64,000 nt of DNA from Tumidithrix helvetica (lineage in GTDB: Bacteria > Cyanobacteriota > Cyanobacteriia > Pseudanabaenales > Pseudanabaenaceae). Positions 15,763 to 24,344 of this stretch are shown here, in pieces. The stretch lies in assembly GCF_965232925.1 (NCBI RefSeq), contig NZ_CBDDRA010000008.1, positions 1-64,000 of the forward strand, in the 5' to 3' direction. The notes under the pieces were generated by a model, which saw only the letters and a list, made by a program, of their open reading frames with translations, was not told the DNA's origin and searched no databases. Positions within the stretch are counted from its first letter, which is position 1, and each line of letters opens with the position of its first letter. The translations under genes and the position numbers were made by a program.

Positions 15763-16727
15763 GGTTCTTCGTGATTTTCTAGCTCAGACGCTGAAGTAGA
15801 AAGTTCTTTTTGATGCTTTAGCTCGGTTTTCTGGTCATCTTTAGAGCCATGCCCATGAAAACGGATTCCTAAGAATACATCGTACATAAAGCTACCAAAG
15901 TCTGGGAATTTGAGCAGACCAAGTGTTTGGGGGGCTCCATTCGCATCGAGTAAATGCTTCATCTGATAGTAGCCTTTTTGGTAATAGTACCAAGGGATCG
16001 AAGGCCAAAGATGGTGGACAAGATGGTAGTTTTGTCCCAACAACAAAATGTTCAGGAACCAGCCAGGGTAAACCCTAGCGTTTTTCCAACGAGATTTATC
16101 AGCAAAAGGGCGATGGGGCAGATAGTCAAAGAAAAGCCCTAACATCAAGCCCATGATGCCCGCAGGCACAAACCAATAGGTCAGAATGTAATTGATAAAG
16201 CCAAATTCAAATCCAGCAATTAGTACTGAAACAAGGATAAGGCGGCTAATTCCCCATTCCACTAGCTCGTGATTGCGCCACAACCGACGTTGGAAGAAAA
16301 ACACTTCATGATAAAAAAAGCGCACAGCGATCATCCATAATGGCCCGCCCGTAGACACAAAATGGTCGGGGTCATTTTCTGGATCGTTGACATGGGCGTG
16401 ATGCTGCATATGCACGCGCGTAAACACAGGATAGACAAATCCTTGGAGTACGGCTGAGATATGCCCCATAGCAGCATTCACGATCCGATTGCGATGTGCT
16501 ACCCCATGGGAGGCGTCGTGGATGACTGTACCCAAAACATACAGCGACACAAAGTTAGATAAAAATACAATCCAATGAGACCAGTTCCACACCCAGTAGC
16601 CTGTTGTCGAGGCGATCGCTAGACAAATTGAGCCGAGTAGTAGACATAAAGTTGGGTTCAATATGTCTGGCGGCCCCATTAAATCTAGCGGAACAGTCAG
16701 GGCTTTCCCTGTCTGCTGCATGTTCAC
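15741..16727 (-). CDS. crtR: beta-carotene hydroxylase, desaturase-type
   Basis: Membrane di-iron hydroxylase that adds hydroxyl groups to the beta-rings of carotenoids, giving zeaxanthin. The histidine clusters of the fatty-acid desaturase superfamily are present: HDASH (residues 70-74), the HMQHHAH cluster (106-112), and YHLVHH near residue 235. At 328 residues it is close to other cyanobacterial CrtR proteins. Hydrophobic segments at about 27-45, 52-69 and 160-200 anchor it. The C-terminal tail is rich in Lys/Glu/Ser and not conserved. A single-gene unit; the 220 nt upstream separate it from glgC on the same strand. Confidence 0.9.
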   Translation of the reverse strand: MNMQQTGKALTVPLDLMGPPDILNPTLCLLLGSICLAIASTTGYWVWNWSHWIVFLSNFVSLYVLGTVIHDASHGVAHRNRIVNAAMGHISAVLQGFVYPVFTRVHMQHHAHVNDPENDPDHFVSTGGPLWMIAVRFFYHEVFFFQRRLWRNHELVEWGISRLILVSVLIAGFEFGFINYILTYWFVPAGIMGLMLGLFFDYLPHRPFADKSRWKNARVYPGWFLNILLLGQNYHLVHHLWPSIPWYYYQKGYYQMKHLLDANGAPQTLGLLKFPDFGSFMYDVFLGIRFHGHGSKDDQKTELKHQKELSTSASELENHEEPQASSSK

Positions 16728-16946
16728 ACTCCTTACTTATCCAATGACGTTAAACAAAAATAAAAAGAAATTTATGACTTAGAAAAGCAAATAACTCTTC
16801 CGTAGTATAACGTTACACCATTGCACATTGTATAGATTTATTACACGGTTTTGAATTAGAGTCAAAACCTGCATTCACAAAAGGTTTGAGCCGTTGGATT
16901 TCTAGGTAGTGCAATGGTGGGCAGAATTTAATCAGAGCAAAAATTA

Positions 16947-18236
16947 CTAAATGATCGTGTTATCTGGAATCGTAGCACCCTTCATCACAACAACGATGCC
17001 ACTACGAATGCAGAAACCTTTGTCTTCACGCGTCGAATCCTGTACGTGATCTTTGTTGATAATCTGTACGCCCTTGCCAATACGGACATTCTTATCAATA
17101 ATGGCGCGACGGATCACAGAGTTTTCGCCAATTCCCAGAGGCACTTTCGATGCTTTGCGATCGGAGGCAAGATGATCGTTGGTTTGGTAAAAATCAGCTC
17201 CCATCAAGAGCGTATCTTCGATCACGCAGCCCGCTTCAATAATTTGACGAATGCCTACAATCGAGTTGGTAATCGTAGCTCGATTTAAGATCGCCCCATC
17301 GCCAATGATCGAATCTTTAACTTGGCAGTCATGCAGCTTACTGGGGGGTAGATAGCGCGCGCGGGTATAGATTGGCGCATCCACATCGTAAAGGCTAAAG
17401 GGTGGCTCAGGTTCGCGGGTTAATTCAAGATTGGCGTGATAAAAGGACTCAATGGTTCCAATATCTTCCCAATAATCAGAGAATAAATGCGCCTGAACGT
17501 TAAAGCGACCGATCGCACTGGGAATAATTTCTTTACCAAAGTCAGTAAACTGTTTGTTTTCATTCAGCAATTCGATCATTGCCTCTTTCTTAAACACATA
17601 AATCCCCATCGAAGCAATAAAGGGACTATATTTCGCCGCTACAGGATCTAACCCTAACGCAGTGGTGTCAACCATCATTTGTTCGAGTTCTGAGCCTGTG
17701 GGCTTTTCTTTGAAATTAATTACTTTGCCGTCTCCATCGATTTTGAGCAGCCCAAATGCTGAGGCTTTTTTATGATCGACAGGTAAAACAGACAGGGTAA
17801 TATCCGCATTGGTGCTACGGTGGCGGTCAATAAAATGGCGATAGTCCATCCGATATAAATGATCGCCAGACAGGATCAAATATTCGCTCACATCCCAAGA
17901 TTCTAATAACCAGAGATATTGGCGCACTGCATCGGCAGTCCCTTGAAACCAATCAGGATTTTCGGGGGTTTGTTGGGCAGCAAGAATGTCAACGAAACCA
18001 TCTGAAAAGGTTGAAGGGCGGTAGGTTTGGGTAATATGTCGGTTGAGTGAAGTTGAGTTAAACTGCGTTAAAACATAAATTTTCTCAATATCCGAGTTGA
18101 TACAGTTACTAACTGGAATATCGATCAATCTATATTTCCCAGCTAGAGGTACTGCTGGTTTTGCTCGCCGCTTTGTCAACGGGTATAGACGCGAACCCTG
18201 TCCGCCGCCCAAAATTACTGCCAGAACTTTTTTCAT
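16947..18236 (-). CDS. glgC: glucose-1-phosphate adenylyltransferase (ADP-glucose pyrophosphorylase)
   Basis: Makes ADP-glucose, the committed step of glycogen synthesis. The 429-residue protein has the N-terminal nucleotidyltransferase motif GGGQGSRLYPLTKRRAKPAVP, the glucose-1-phosphate site with SGDHLYRMDY and FKEKPTG, and a C-terminal left-handed beta-helix with the last residues GATIPDNTII. The regulatory arginine and lysine-rich N- and C-terminal regions resemble other cyanobacterial enzymes, which are activated by 3-phosphoglycerate and inhibited by phosphate. It is divergent from der. Confidence 0.96.
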   Translation of the reverse strand: MKKVLAVILGGGQGSRLYPLTKRRAKPAVPLAGKYRLIDIPVSNCINSDIEKIYVLTQFNSTSLNRHITQTYRPSTFSDGFVDILAAQQTPENPDWFQGTADAVRQYLWLLESWDVSEYLILSGDHLYRMDYRHFIDRHRSTNADITLSVLPVDHKKASAFGLLKIDGDGKVINFKEKPTGSELEQMMVDTTALGLDPVAAKYSPFIASMGIYVFKKEAMIELLNENKQFTDFGKEIIPSAIGRFNVQAHLFSDYWEDIGTIESFYHANLELTREPEPPFSLYDVDAPIYTRARYLPPSKLHDCQVKDSIIGDGAILNRATITNSIVGIRQIIEAGCVIEDTLLMGADFYQTNDHLASDRKASKVPLGIGENSVIRRAIIDKNVRIGKGVQIINKDHVQDSTREDKGFCIRSGIVVVMKGATIPDNTII

Positions 18237-18481
18237 ACTTTTTTTGACTCTATTCTCTAGCTCTAAACTTGCATCGCTTAATGTTGAACCTCGCTATTTA
18301 CCATTGTCTGTTGATGTGGTGATGCTTGGCAAGTCAGGATCGATCTTCCTGTGATGTTAGGGGATCGTCATAAAGTTTTTAGGTTGGGGCAGGTTGAATG
18401 TGTTAGTCCGCTGAAATTACCAGTTAGAATAGAAAAGCTGCACTAATTCTCTCCCCCAAAAGGGGACTCTCCCATAACGCT

Positions 18482-19843
18482 ATGTCTCGCCCCATTGTTG
18501 CTATTGTCGGTCGCCCTAATGTGGGCAAATCTACCCTCGTCAACCGTTTAGCAGGGGAACGCATAGCCATTGTGCACGATCAGCCTGGGATGACACGCGA
18601 TCGCACCTATCGAGAATGCTTTTGGGGGGCCCATGAATTTACCGTAGTCGATACAGGCGGTTTGGTATTTGCCGACGATACGGAATTTTTGCCCTTGATC
18701 CGCGAACAGGCATTTACGGCGATCGCGCAGTCCTGTGCCGTAATTTTTGTTGTAGACGGTCAAGAAGGGCTCACGGCTGCGGATTGGCAAATTGGTCAGT
18801 GGTTGCGCGAGCAGTCTTTACCTGTTTTACTTGCTGTAAATAAGTGTGAGTCAGCTAACTCTGGTTTAGCGTTGGCTGGTGAATTTTGGCAGTTAGGTCT
18901 GGGCGAACCGATCGCGATGTCAGGCATCCATGGTAATGGTACGGGTGAGCTACTCGACGAATTGGTCAAGCATTTCCCTGCCCCCGATCGGGTAGAACCA
19001 GAACCTGAAGAAATTAAGGTAGCGATTATTGGTAGACCGAACGTGGGCAAGTCCAGCCTACTCAATGCCTTTACAGGCGAGAAACGGGCGATTGTGAGTC
19101 CGATTTCTGGGACGACGCGCGATGCAATCGATATGGTTGTCTCTAGAGACGAAAAATGCTATCGGCTGATCGACACCGCAGGGATCCGCCGCAAAAAGAA
19201 TGTGGAATACGGTCCTGAGTTTTTTGGTATTAACCGTGCGTTTAAAGCGATCGAGCGTTCTGACGTGGTGCTGTTGGTGATCGATGCCGTTGATGGCGTG
19301 ACCGAGCAAGACCAAAAACTAGCAGGACGAATCAATGAAGAAGGTCGTGCTTGCGTGATTGTGGTGAATAAGTGGGATGCAGTAGAGAAAGACTCCTACA
19401 CCATTTATGACTACACCCAAGAAGTCAAGAGCCGCATGATGTTTCTTGACTATGCCCCGATTATTTTTGTCAGCGCACTCACAGGGCAGCGTGTCACCAA
19501 GATTCTCGATCAAGTCGATATTGTCGCCGAGCAACATCGTCGCCGCGTATCTACGGCGGTCTTAAATGAAGCCTTGACGGAGGCAACCTCTTGGCATTCC
19601 CCTCCTTCTAGCCGTCAGGGCAAACAGGGCAAAATCTATTACTGCACGCAGGTATCCAGCGCGCCGCCTGCGATTGTCCTGTTTGTCAACGATCCGCAAC
19701 GATTTAACGATAACTACCGCCGCTATATCGAAAAGCAGTTTCGTTCGGCATTAGGATTTGAGGGTACACCGCTCCGCCTGATGTGGCGCGGCAAAAATCA
19801 GCGCGAAGTCGAGCGCAGCTCTAACCGAGCCACCAGAGTTTAA
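18482..19843 (+). CDS. der: ribosome biogenesis GTPase Der
   Basis: Double-GTPase needed for assembly of the 50S ribosomal subunit. The two G domains each show a P-loop GRPNVGKS (residues 10-17 and 184-191), the DTGG / DTAG switch II motifs and the NKCE / NKWD specificity motifs. A C-terminal KH-like domain (about 355-453) ends in LMWRGKNQRE, the usual end of the family. Length of 453 residues is normal. The small coiled-coil gene downstream is on the same strand, 42 nt away, and may be co-transcribed. Confidence 0.96.
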   Translation: MSRPIVAIVGRPNVGKSTLVNRLAGERIAIVHDQPGMTRDRTYRECFWGAHEFTVVDTGGLVFADDTEFLPLIREQAFTAIAQSCAVIFVVDGQEGLTAADWQIGQWLREQSLPVLLAVNKCESANSGLALAGEFWQLGLGEPIAMSGIHGNGTGELLDELVKHFPAPDRVEPEPEEIKVAIIGRPNVGKSSLLNAFTGEKRAIVSPISGTTRDAIDMVVSRDEKCYRLIDTAGIRRKKNVEYGPEFFGINRAFKAIERSDVVLLVIDAVDGVTEQDQKLAGRINEEGRACVIVVNKWDAVEKDSYTIYDYTQEVKSRMMFLDYAPIIFVSALTGQRVTKILDQVDIVAEQHRRRVSTAVLNEALTEATSWHSPPSSRQGKQGKIYYCTQVSSAPPAIVLFVNDPQRFNDNYRRYIEKQFRSALGFEGTPLRLMWRGKNQREVERSSNRATRV

Positions 19844-19885
19844 CCACCAACTCAGTTCAGTAACTATTAGAGTCACAAAAAATCT

Positions 19886-20068
19886 ATGAGTGAAAGACTA
19901 GATCGAGTTGAAAATATTCTCGTGGAAATTGCCGAACGCAGTCAAAAGACTGAAGCGATCGCTAACTCAAATGCCAGTGCAGTCGAAGCAATGCTGCAAC
20001 GAATGACAATGGATCGAGAAGAGCAAAACGCAGTCCTAGAAGTCATTGCCAAGCAGCAAAACAATTAG
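19886..20068 (+). CDS. small coiled-coil hypothetical protein
   Basis: A 60-residue protein that is helical throughout, with heptad-like spacing (MSERLDRVENILVEIAERSQ ...). Similar short proteins that start M(S/T)ERLDR(V/I)E occur widely in cyanobacteria, often as unknown proteins near DNA or membrane functions; this similarity is from memory of the pattern. No function can be assigned. It follows der on the same strand. Confidence 0.65.
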   Translation: MSERLDRVENILVEIAERSQKTEAIANSNASAVEAMLQRMTMDREEQNAVLEVIAKQQNN

Positions 20069-20157
20069 ATCGACATCAACGTATTCTCAAAGGACTGCAA
20101 ACAGAAAATAGGCAATTTTGGGGTTGCTAATAAAAATCAGACTCAGACTCACGTTAA

Positions 20158-21066
20158 TTATCTCTTTTGGGGCGTGCTGCTTGGTGCAGTTGTACCAGAG
20201 GTACTAGGAGCGGTGGCAGGGGACTGTTTTGGATCTGACTTAGAGTCATTCGTGAAGGGCTGTAATTGTGTCTGTGCATTAGCAATGCGATTGACCTCAT
20301 CTTTGTACTGGGCAGGCGCTAAATCAGCCGCTTTTGCAAATAAGGCTTTTGCCTCATCTTCTTTACCTTGAGCGCGTTTGACTTGGGCTTTGCTGACGAC
20401 GGGGCGGAAATTTTTGCTATCTTCTTTAATCATTTGGTCGAAGGTCGCGATCGCTTCGGCAAAGCGATTTTGGCGGCGATAGACTTCTCCTAGCATCCAC
20501 TGTACGTAAGGCTTATCGATCGTATTGGGCTGAATTTTGTTGGCGGTGTCAGCAGTTTTTAAGGTGTCTTGGATTAAGCCGATAGCAGCTTCAGGACGAT
20601 TGTCCTGTACTTCCATCGCAATTAAGCTATCGAGCGCAATTAAGTTACCGGGCTTGGTGGTCAAGATTTTGCGATATTCGGCGGCGGCAGCGATGCGATC
20701 GTTCAAATTAATATAGGTTCTTGCCAAAACCAGTCGATATTCTGGTTCGTCGGGGTAGGCGTCGGCTAGTGTCTGTAACGGCTCAATGGTTCCTTTGATA
20801 TCGCCTAACTGATTGCGCAGATTAATCAAGCCCACCAAGGCAGTTTGGTTTTTGGGCTCGCGCTTTAAGACTGCTTCAAAACCTTCTATCTGAATTTTAA
20901 TTTTTTCCTGCTCTGTCGTCGTTTGAGCATCATTTTTTGCCTGCTGTGAGGGTGCAGATGTTAGGATGCCTCCAAGTAACGGCGCGATCGAAATCCCCAT
21001 AAATGAAAGTGTGACGATAATCAATACGCCGTTGATGATCCATTGTCGAGCCGTACGTTGTGCCAC
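20158..21066 (-). CDS. membrane-anchored TPR protein
   Basis: A 302-residue protein with an N-terminal membrane helix (about residues 12-32) and then several TPR units (about 55-260), e.g. LVGLINLRNQLGDIKGTIEP, YRLVLARTYINLNDRIAAA and WMLGEVYRRQNRFAEAIATF. The tail (about 275-302) is rich in Ser, Thr and Pro. The start is GTG. The arrangement resembles Ycf37/Ycf3-like assembly factors and other cyanobacterial TPR scaffold proteins, but no specific partner can be named. It is divergent from the gyrA-type gene. Confidence 0.82.
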   Translation of the reverse strand: MAQRTARQWIINGVLIIVTLSFMGISIAPLLGGILTSAPSQQAKNDAQTTTEQEKIKIQIEGFEAVLKREPKNQTALVGLINLRNQLGDIKGTIEPLQTLADAYPDEPEYRLVLARTYINLNDRIAAAAEYRKILTTKPGNLIALDSLIAMEVQDNRPEAAIGLIQDTLKTADTANKIQPNTIDKPYVQWMLGEVYRRQNRFAEAIATFDQMIKEDSKNFRPVVSKAQVKRAQGKEDEAKALFAKAADLAPAQYKDEVNRIANAQTQLQPFTNDSKSDPKQSPATAPSTSGTTAPSSTPQKR

Positions 21067-21437
21067 AATAACTAACCTAAACCCTATGTATTAATTTGCT
21101 GATTTGAATTTAATTTGATTTTATGTCGATCTTACTGCGTAAAATTTTATGTTGATTTTACTGCGTAAATCATGGAGCCCGCGATGCTCTAGTTTGACAT
21201 TTATGCAGAATGCTTAGACTTGACAAAGCATAGTAGCAGAGTATTTTTATTTTGACAGGACAAGCATATCTATTTTTTTAATTCCGAGAAACTAGATGAG
21301 GATGTCTAGGAGGATTGGGGGATTCTTCACCATCCTAATTTTGTTTACGCAACCTTTTATAGGTATGCACCCCTAAAAATTTGTTTCATCATAACAAATT
21401 AGTAGTTAACCCAAGACGCTAGTAAAGCAGCGAGTAT
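21067..21437. other. divergent promoter region with tandem 23-nt repeat
   Basis: This gap lies between two divergent genes and must hold both promoters. It contains a two-copy tandem repeat at 21121-21169 (see separate entry). The rest is AT-rich, with no hairpin of note. Confidence 0.6.
21121..21169. repeat. two tandem 23-nt repeats in a divergent promoter region
   Basis: The words TTATGTCGATCTTACTGCG and TTATGTTGATTTTACTGCG, each followed by TAAA, occur with a period of 26 nt and two mismatches. Closely spaced direct repeats of this size between divergent genes often are operator sites for a regulator; this is an inference. Confidence 0.8.
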
Positions 21438-24179
21438 ATGCCAAGGCAAACCGAACAGTTAAATTTTTTGACTCCTAACCCCAATCAAGGACAGATCATT
21501 CCCACTGCCCTGCATACAGAAATGCAGCAGTCATACCTTGAGTATGCGATGAGCGTGATTGTGGGGAGGGCTTTGCCTGATGTACGGGATGGGCTAAAAC
21601 CCGTGCATCGCCGTATCCTTTACGCCATGCATGAGTTAGGGCTCGTACCCGATCGCCCCTATCGCAAATGCGCCAGAGTTGTGGGAGATGTGTTGGGTAA
21701 ATATCACCCCCACGGCGATCAGTCGGTTTACGATGCCTTGGTGAGACTAGTACAAGATTTTTCGAGTCGTTACCCCCTGTTGGCAGGGCATGGCAATTTT
21801 GGCTCTGTCGATAACGATCCGCCTGCTGCCATGCGGTATACCGAGTGCAGACTTGCGCCAATCGGCAACGAAGCCTTGCTAGAGAATATTAACGAGGCTG
21901 TCATTGACTTTACGGACAACTTTGACAGTTCTCAGCAGGAACCGGTCGTCCTACCCGCACAGTTGCCCCTACTGTTATTAAATGGGGCATCGGGGATAGC
22001 CGTAGGGATGGCAACCAATATTCCTCCCCACAATCTCAGAGAGGTGGTGGATGGGTTGATTGCCTTAATCGATCGCCCTGACTTGCCTGATGATGAGTTA
22101 TTTAAGCTGATTCCTGCACCTGACTTTCCCACGGGCGGCATCATTCTCGATCGCGCGGGAATTCGAGAAGCCTACACGACAGGCAAAGGCAGCATTACAA
22201 TCCGAGGTGTGGCAAGGGTCGAAGAAGGCAGTGGCACGGGTCGCAAGAAGCAGCGACAGGTAATTATCATTACCGAGATGCCTTTTCAGGTTAACAAAGC
22301 TGCCTGGATCGAAAAGGTGGCGGAGTTAGTGAACGCGAACAAAATGGACGGCATTGCCGATATTCGCGACGAAAGCGATCGCACGGGAATGCGGGTGGTG
22401 ATCGAGCTAAAAAAAGATGCCAACCCCAATGTCCTGCTCGATCAACTTTATCGGCAGACTACCTTACAGGTGAATTTTGGCGCATCGCTGCTGGCGCTAC
22501 GCGGTTCTTTGCCCAAGCAGATGAATTTGCGCGAACTGTTGCAGGAGTTTATTAGCTTTCGCGAGGAAACCCTCACCCGTCAATATCGCCACGAGCTAGA
22601 TAAAGCCCAACAGCGTTTGCACCTCGTCGCTGGGTTGCAATTAGTTCTAGACGATCTAGACCGATTGATTACCGTACTGCGTTTTGCTGCCGATAGTGCG
22701 GCAGCCAAGTTGGAATTGCAAACACAGTTTAGCCTGTCAGAAACCCAAGCCGAGGCGATTTTAGCTATGCCTTTGCGCCGCTTAACAGGCATGGAGCGTC
22801 AAAGCTTGCAGGCAGAAATGCAGGAACTACAACAGCAAATTAGCCGACTAGAGGGACTGCTCGGCGATCGCCGCGAGTTGCTCAAAGCCCTCAAAAAAGA
22901 ACTACGAAATCTCAAGAAAAAGCATGGCGACGATCGCCGTACGCGCATTGCCACAGTCGAAACTCCTCAGACTGGTAGCGATCGCACCTATTCAGAAGTA
23001 ATCCTTGAAGCTGATGTCGAACCAATTGACGAAACAGAGCCTGAGCCAAATCCTAAAGCAAGGGGCAGTCGAAATACGAACGGCTCGAGAACGGAGAAAG
23101 CTGCCGATCGGAATTTAAATGGGCAAGAGGTAAGAAAAGCTACCAAGAAAGAGCCAAAAGACCAATCTCAACCATTGCTACAGCCAGAAACCAATGGTTC
23201 GATTTTGCCATCGGGTTTCCTCAATATCCAAGCCCCAGTCGAGGACGTGACCATACAACTCACCCATAAAGGTTATATCAAGCGTTTCGATGCCAATACC
23301 CGCGCGAATCCTGATGCAGCATTCCCCGATGATGTCACCACGGCAATTTATCCGACGCGTACCGATTGTGAATTGATCGTACTCACCAGCAGTGGTAAAG
23401 CCGTCCCTGTCTCCGTCGCGGATATTCCCAAGCCGCAGGGCAGTAAAAGTCGCGGTATGCCTCTCATTACCATGCTTCCCGATGCCACCGATCGGATCGT
23501 TTCTCATTTGGTTTGGGACAAAAATCCTGAAACCACCGCCAGTTTAGTCCTGCTAACCGCTCAGGCAAAAATCAAGCGATCGCCCCTCTCTGAATTTGCA
23601 GGCATGAATACCAGAGGGTTAGTGGCTGCCAAGCTAAAAGACGACGATCGCCTGTGTTGGGCAGATGTGGTGGGATTCGACCGACAAATCGCGATCGCTA
23701 CCTCGGCGGGGCGTATTCTCAGAATGCTTGCCAATGAGGAGCAGATTCCCACCTTAGGGCGATCGGCGATGGGTAATTTGGCAATACGGCTGCGTAGCTC
23801 AGAGTCTTTGGTCGGAACCGTTGCCCTAGATTTAGAGGCTGCCCCTGATACCGAACTAATTTTAGTCACAGCTCAAGGCTTTGCCAAACGCATTCGAGCC
23901 GATGCACTCAGGCTCTCACCCCGTGGCAGTATTGGCTCGCAGTCCTTTCAATTTCTGGTAAAAAATGATTATCTTGCCGCGATCGCATCTGTCAACCCAG
24001 ACTCGGAGTTAGAAACAGTGACCTTCTTAATCGCCCAAGAGGGGGATATGCAGGCGCGTACAGTCCAAGTACCCCTAGCGCTAATTCCCCTAGAAGTACC
24101 GAATACGCAGGGCAGTTTGGTGTTTACAGGCGAGATTGCTTTAGCCCGCACGGAGAGGGTCGTCAAAGTAGCAATTTAA
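21438..24179 (+). CDS. gyrA: type IIA topoisomerase subunit A (GyrA/ParC type)
   Basis: DNA-breaking and rejoining subunit of a type II topoisomerase, 913 residues. Residues about 25-510 are the breakage-reunion domain; the catalytic tyrosine is Tyr134 in AMRYTECRL, with Arg133 before it. The quinolone-pocket segment reads HPHGDQSVYDAL (residues 90-101). A coiled-coil arm lies near 380-490. A non-conserved, charged, Asn/Lys/Glu-rich linker (about 525-590) precedes the beta-pinwheel C-terminal domain (about 600-913). The GyrA box QRRGGKG, needed for DNA wrapping, is not found in the first blade, where RANPDAAF occurs. It may therefore be the ParC-like paralogue; cyanobacteria usually have two such genes. 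Confidence 0.9.
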   Translation: MPRQTEQLNFLTPNPNQGQIIPTALHTEMQQSYLEYAMSVIVGRALPDVRDGLKPVHRRILYAMHELGLVPDRPYRKCARVVGDVLGKYHPHGDQSVYDALVRLVQDFSSRYPLLAGHGNFGSVDNDPPAAMRYTECRLAPIGNEALLENINEAVIDFTDNFDSSQQEPVVLPAQLPLLLLNGASGIAVGMATNIPPHNLREVVDGLIALIDRPDLPDDELFKLIPAPDFPTGGIILDRAGIREAYTTGKGSITIRGVARVEEGSGTGRKKQRQVIIITEMPFQVNKAAWIEKVAELVNANKMDGIADIRDESDRTGMRVVIELKKDANPNVLLDQLYRQTTLQVNFGASLLALRGSLPKQMNLRELLQEFISFREETLTRQYRHELDKAQQRLHLVAGLQLVLDDLDRLITVLRFAADSAAAKLELQTQFSLSETQAEAILAMPLRRLTGMERQSLQAEMQELQQQISRLEGLLGDRRELLKALKKELRNLKKKHGDDRRTRIATVETPQTGSDRTYSEVILEADVEPIDETEPEPNPKARGSRNTNGSRTEKAADRNLNGQEVRKATKKEPKDQSQPLLQPETNGSILPSGFLNIQAPVEDVTIQLTHKGYIKRFDANTRANPDAAFPDDVTTAIYPTRTDCELIVLTSSGKAVPVSVADIPKPQGSKSRGMPLITMLPDATDRIVSHLVWDKNPETTASLVLLTAQAKIKRSPLSEFAGMNTRGLVAAKLKDDDRLCWADVVGFDRQIAIATSAGRILRMLANEEQIPTLGRSAMGNLAIRLRSSESLVGTVALDLEAAPDTELILVTAQGFAKRIRADALRLSPRGSIGSQSFQFLVKNDYLAAIASVNPDSELETVTFLIAQEGDMQARTVQVPLALIPLEVPNTQGSLVFTGEIALARTERVVKVAI

Positions 24180-24183
24180 GAAC

Positions 24184-24344
24184 ATTTCTAGCAAAGAAAC
24201 TACCTTTATCCAGTAACTCGAACTTACCCCCTTTAATTCCCCCTTGCACGCTTCCGCGAAGCGACTTCCCGCAGGGTAGGGGGAAAACTAGAAATCTTTT
24301 TCCCTCCCTTTTGCAAGGGGAGGGCTAGGGTGGGGTAAATTCTA
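24184..24344 (-). repeat. dispersed modular palindromic repeat, copy 2 (full length)
   Basis: Inverted relative to copy 1. Read on the minus strand it starts TAGAATTTACCCCACCC and ends TTTCTTTGCTAGAAAT, with both hairpins of copy 1, plus the insert GGGAAGTCGCTTCGCG in the loop of the second hairpin. It reaches 20 nt into the FkbM gene and supplies its last residues and stop codon. Confidence 0.88.

Noticed and set aside
16816..16919. 11-bp inverted repeat CACCATTGCAC / GTGCAATGGTG, 82 nt apart, upstream of crtR
   Set aside because: Too short and too far apart to call a structure; chance is likely.
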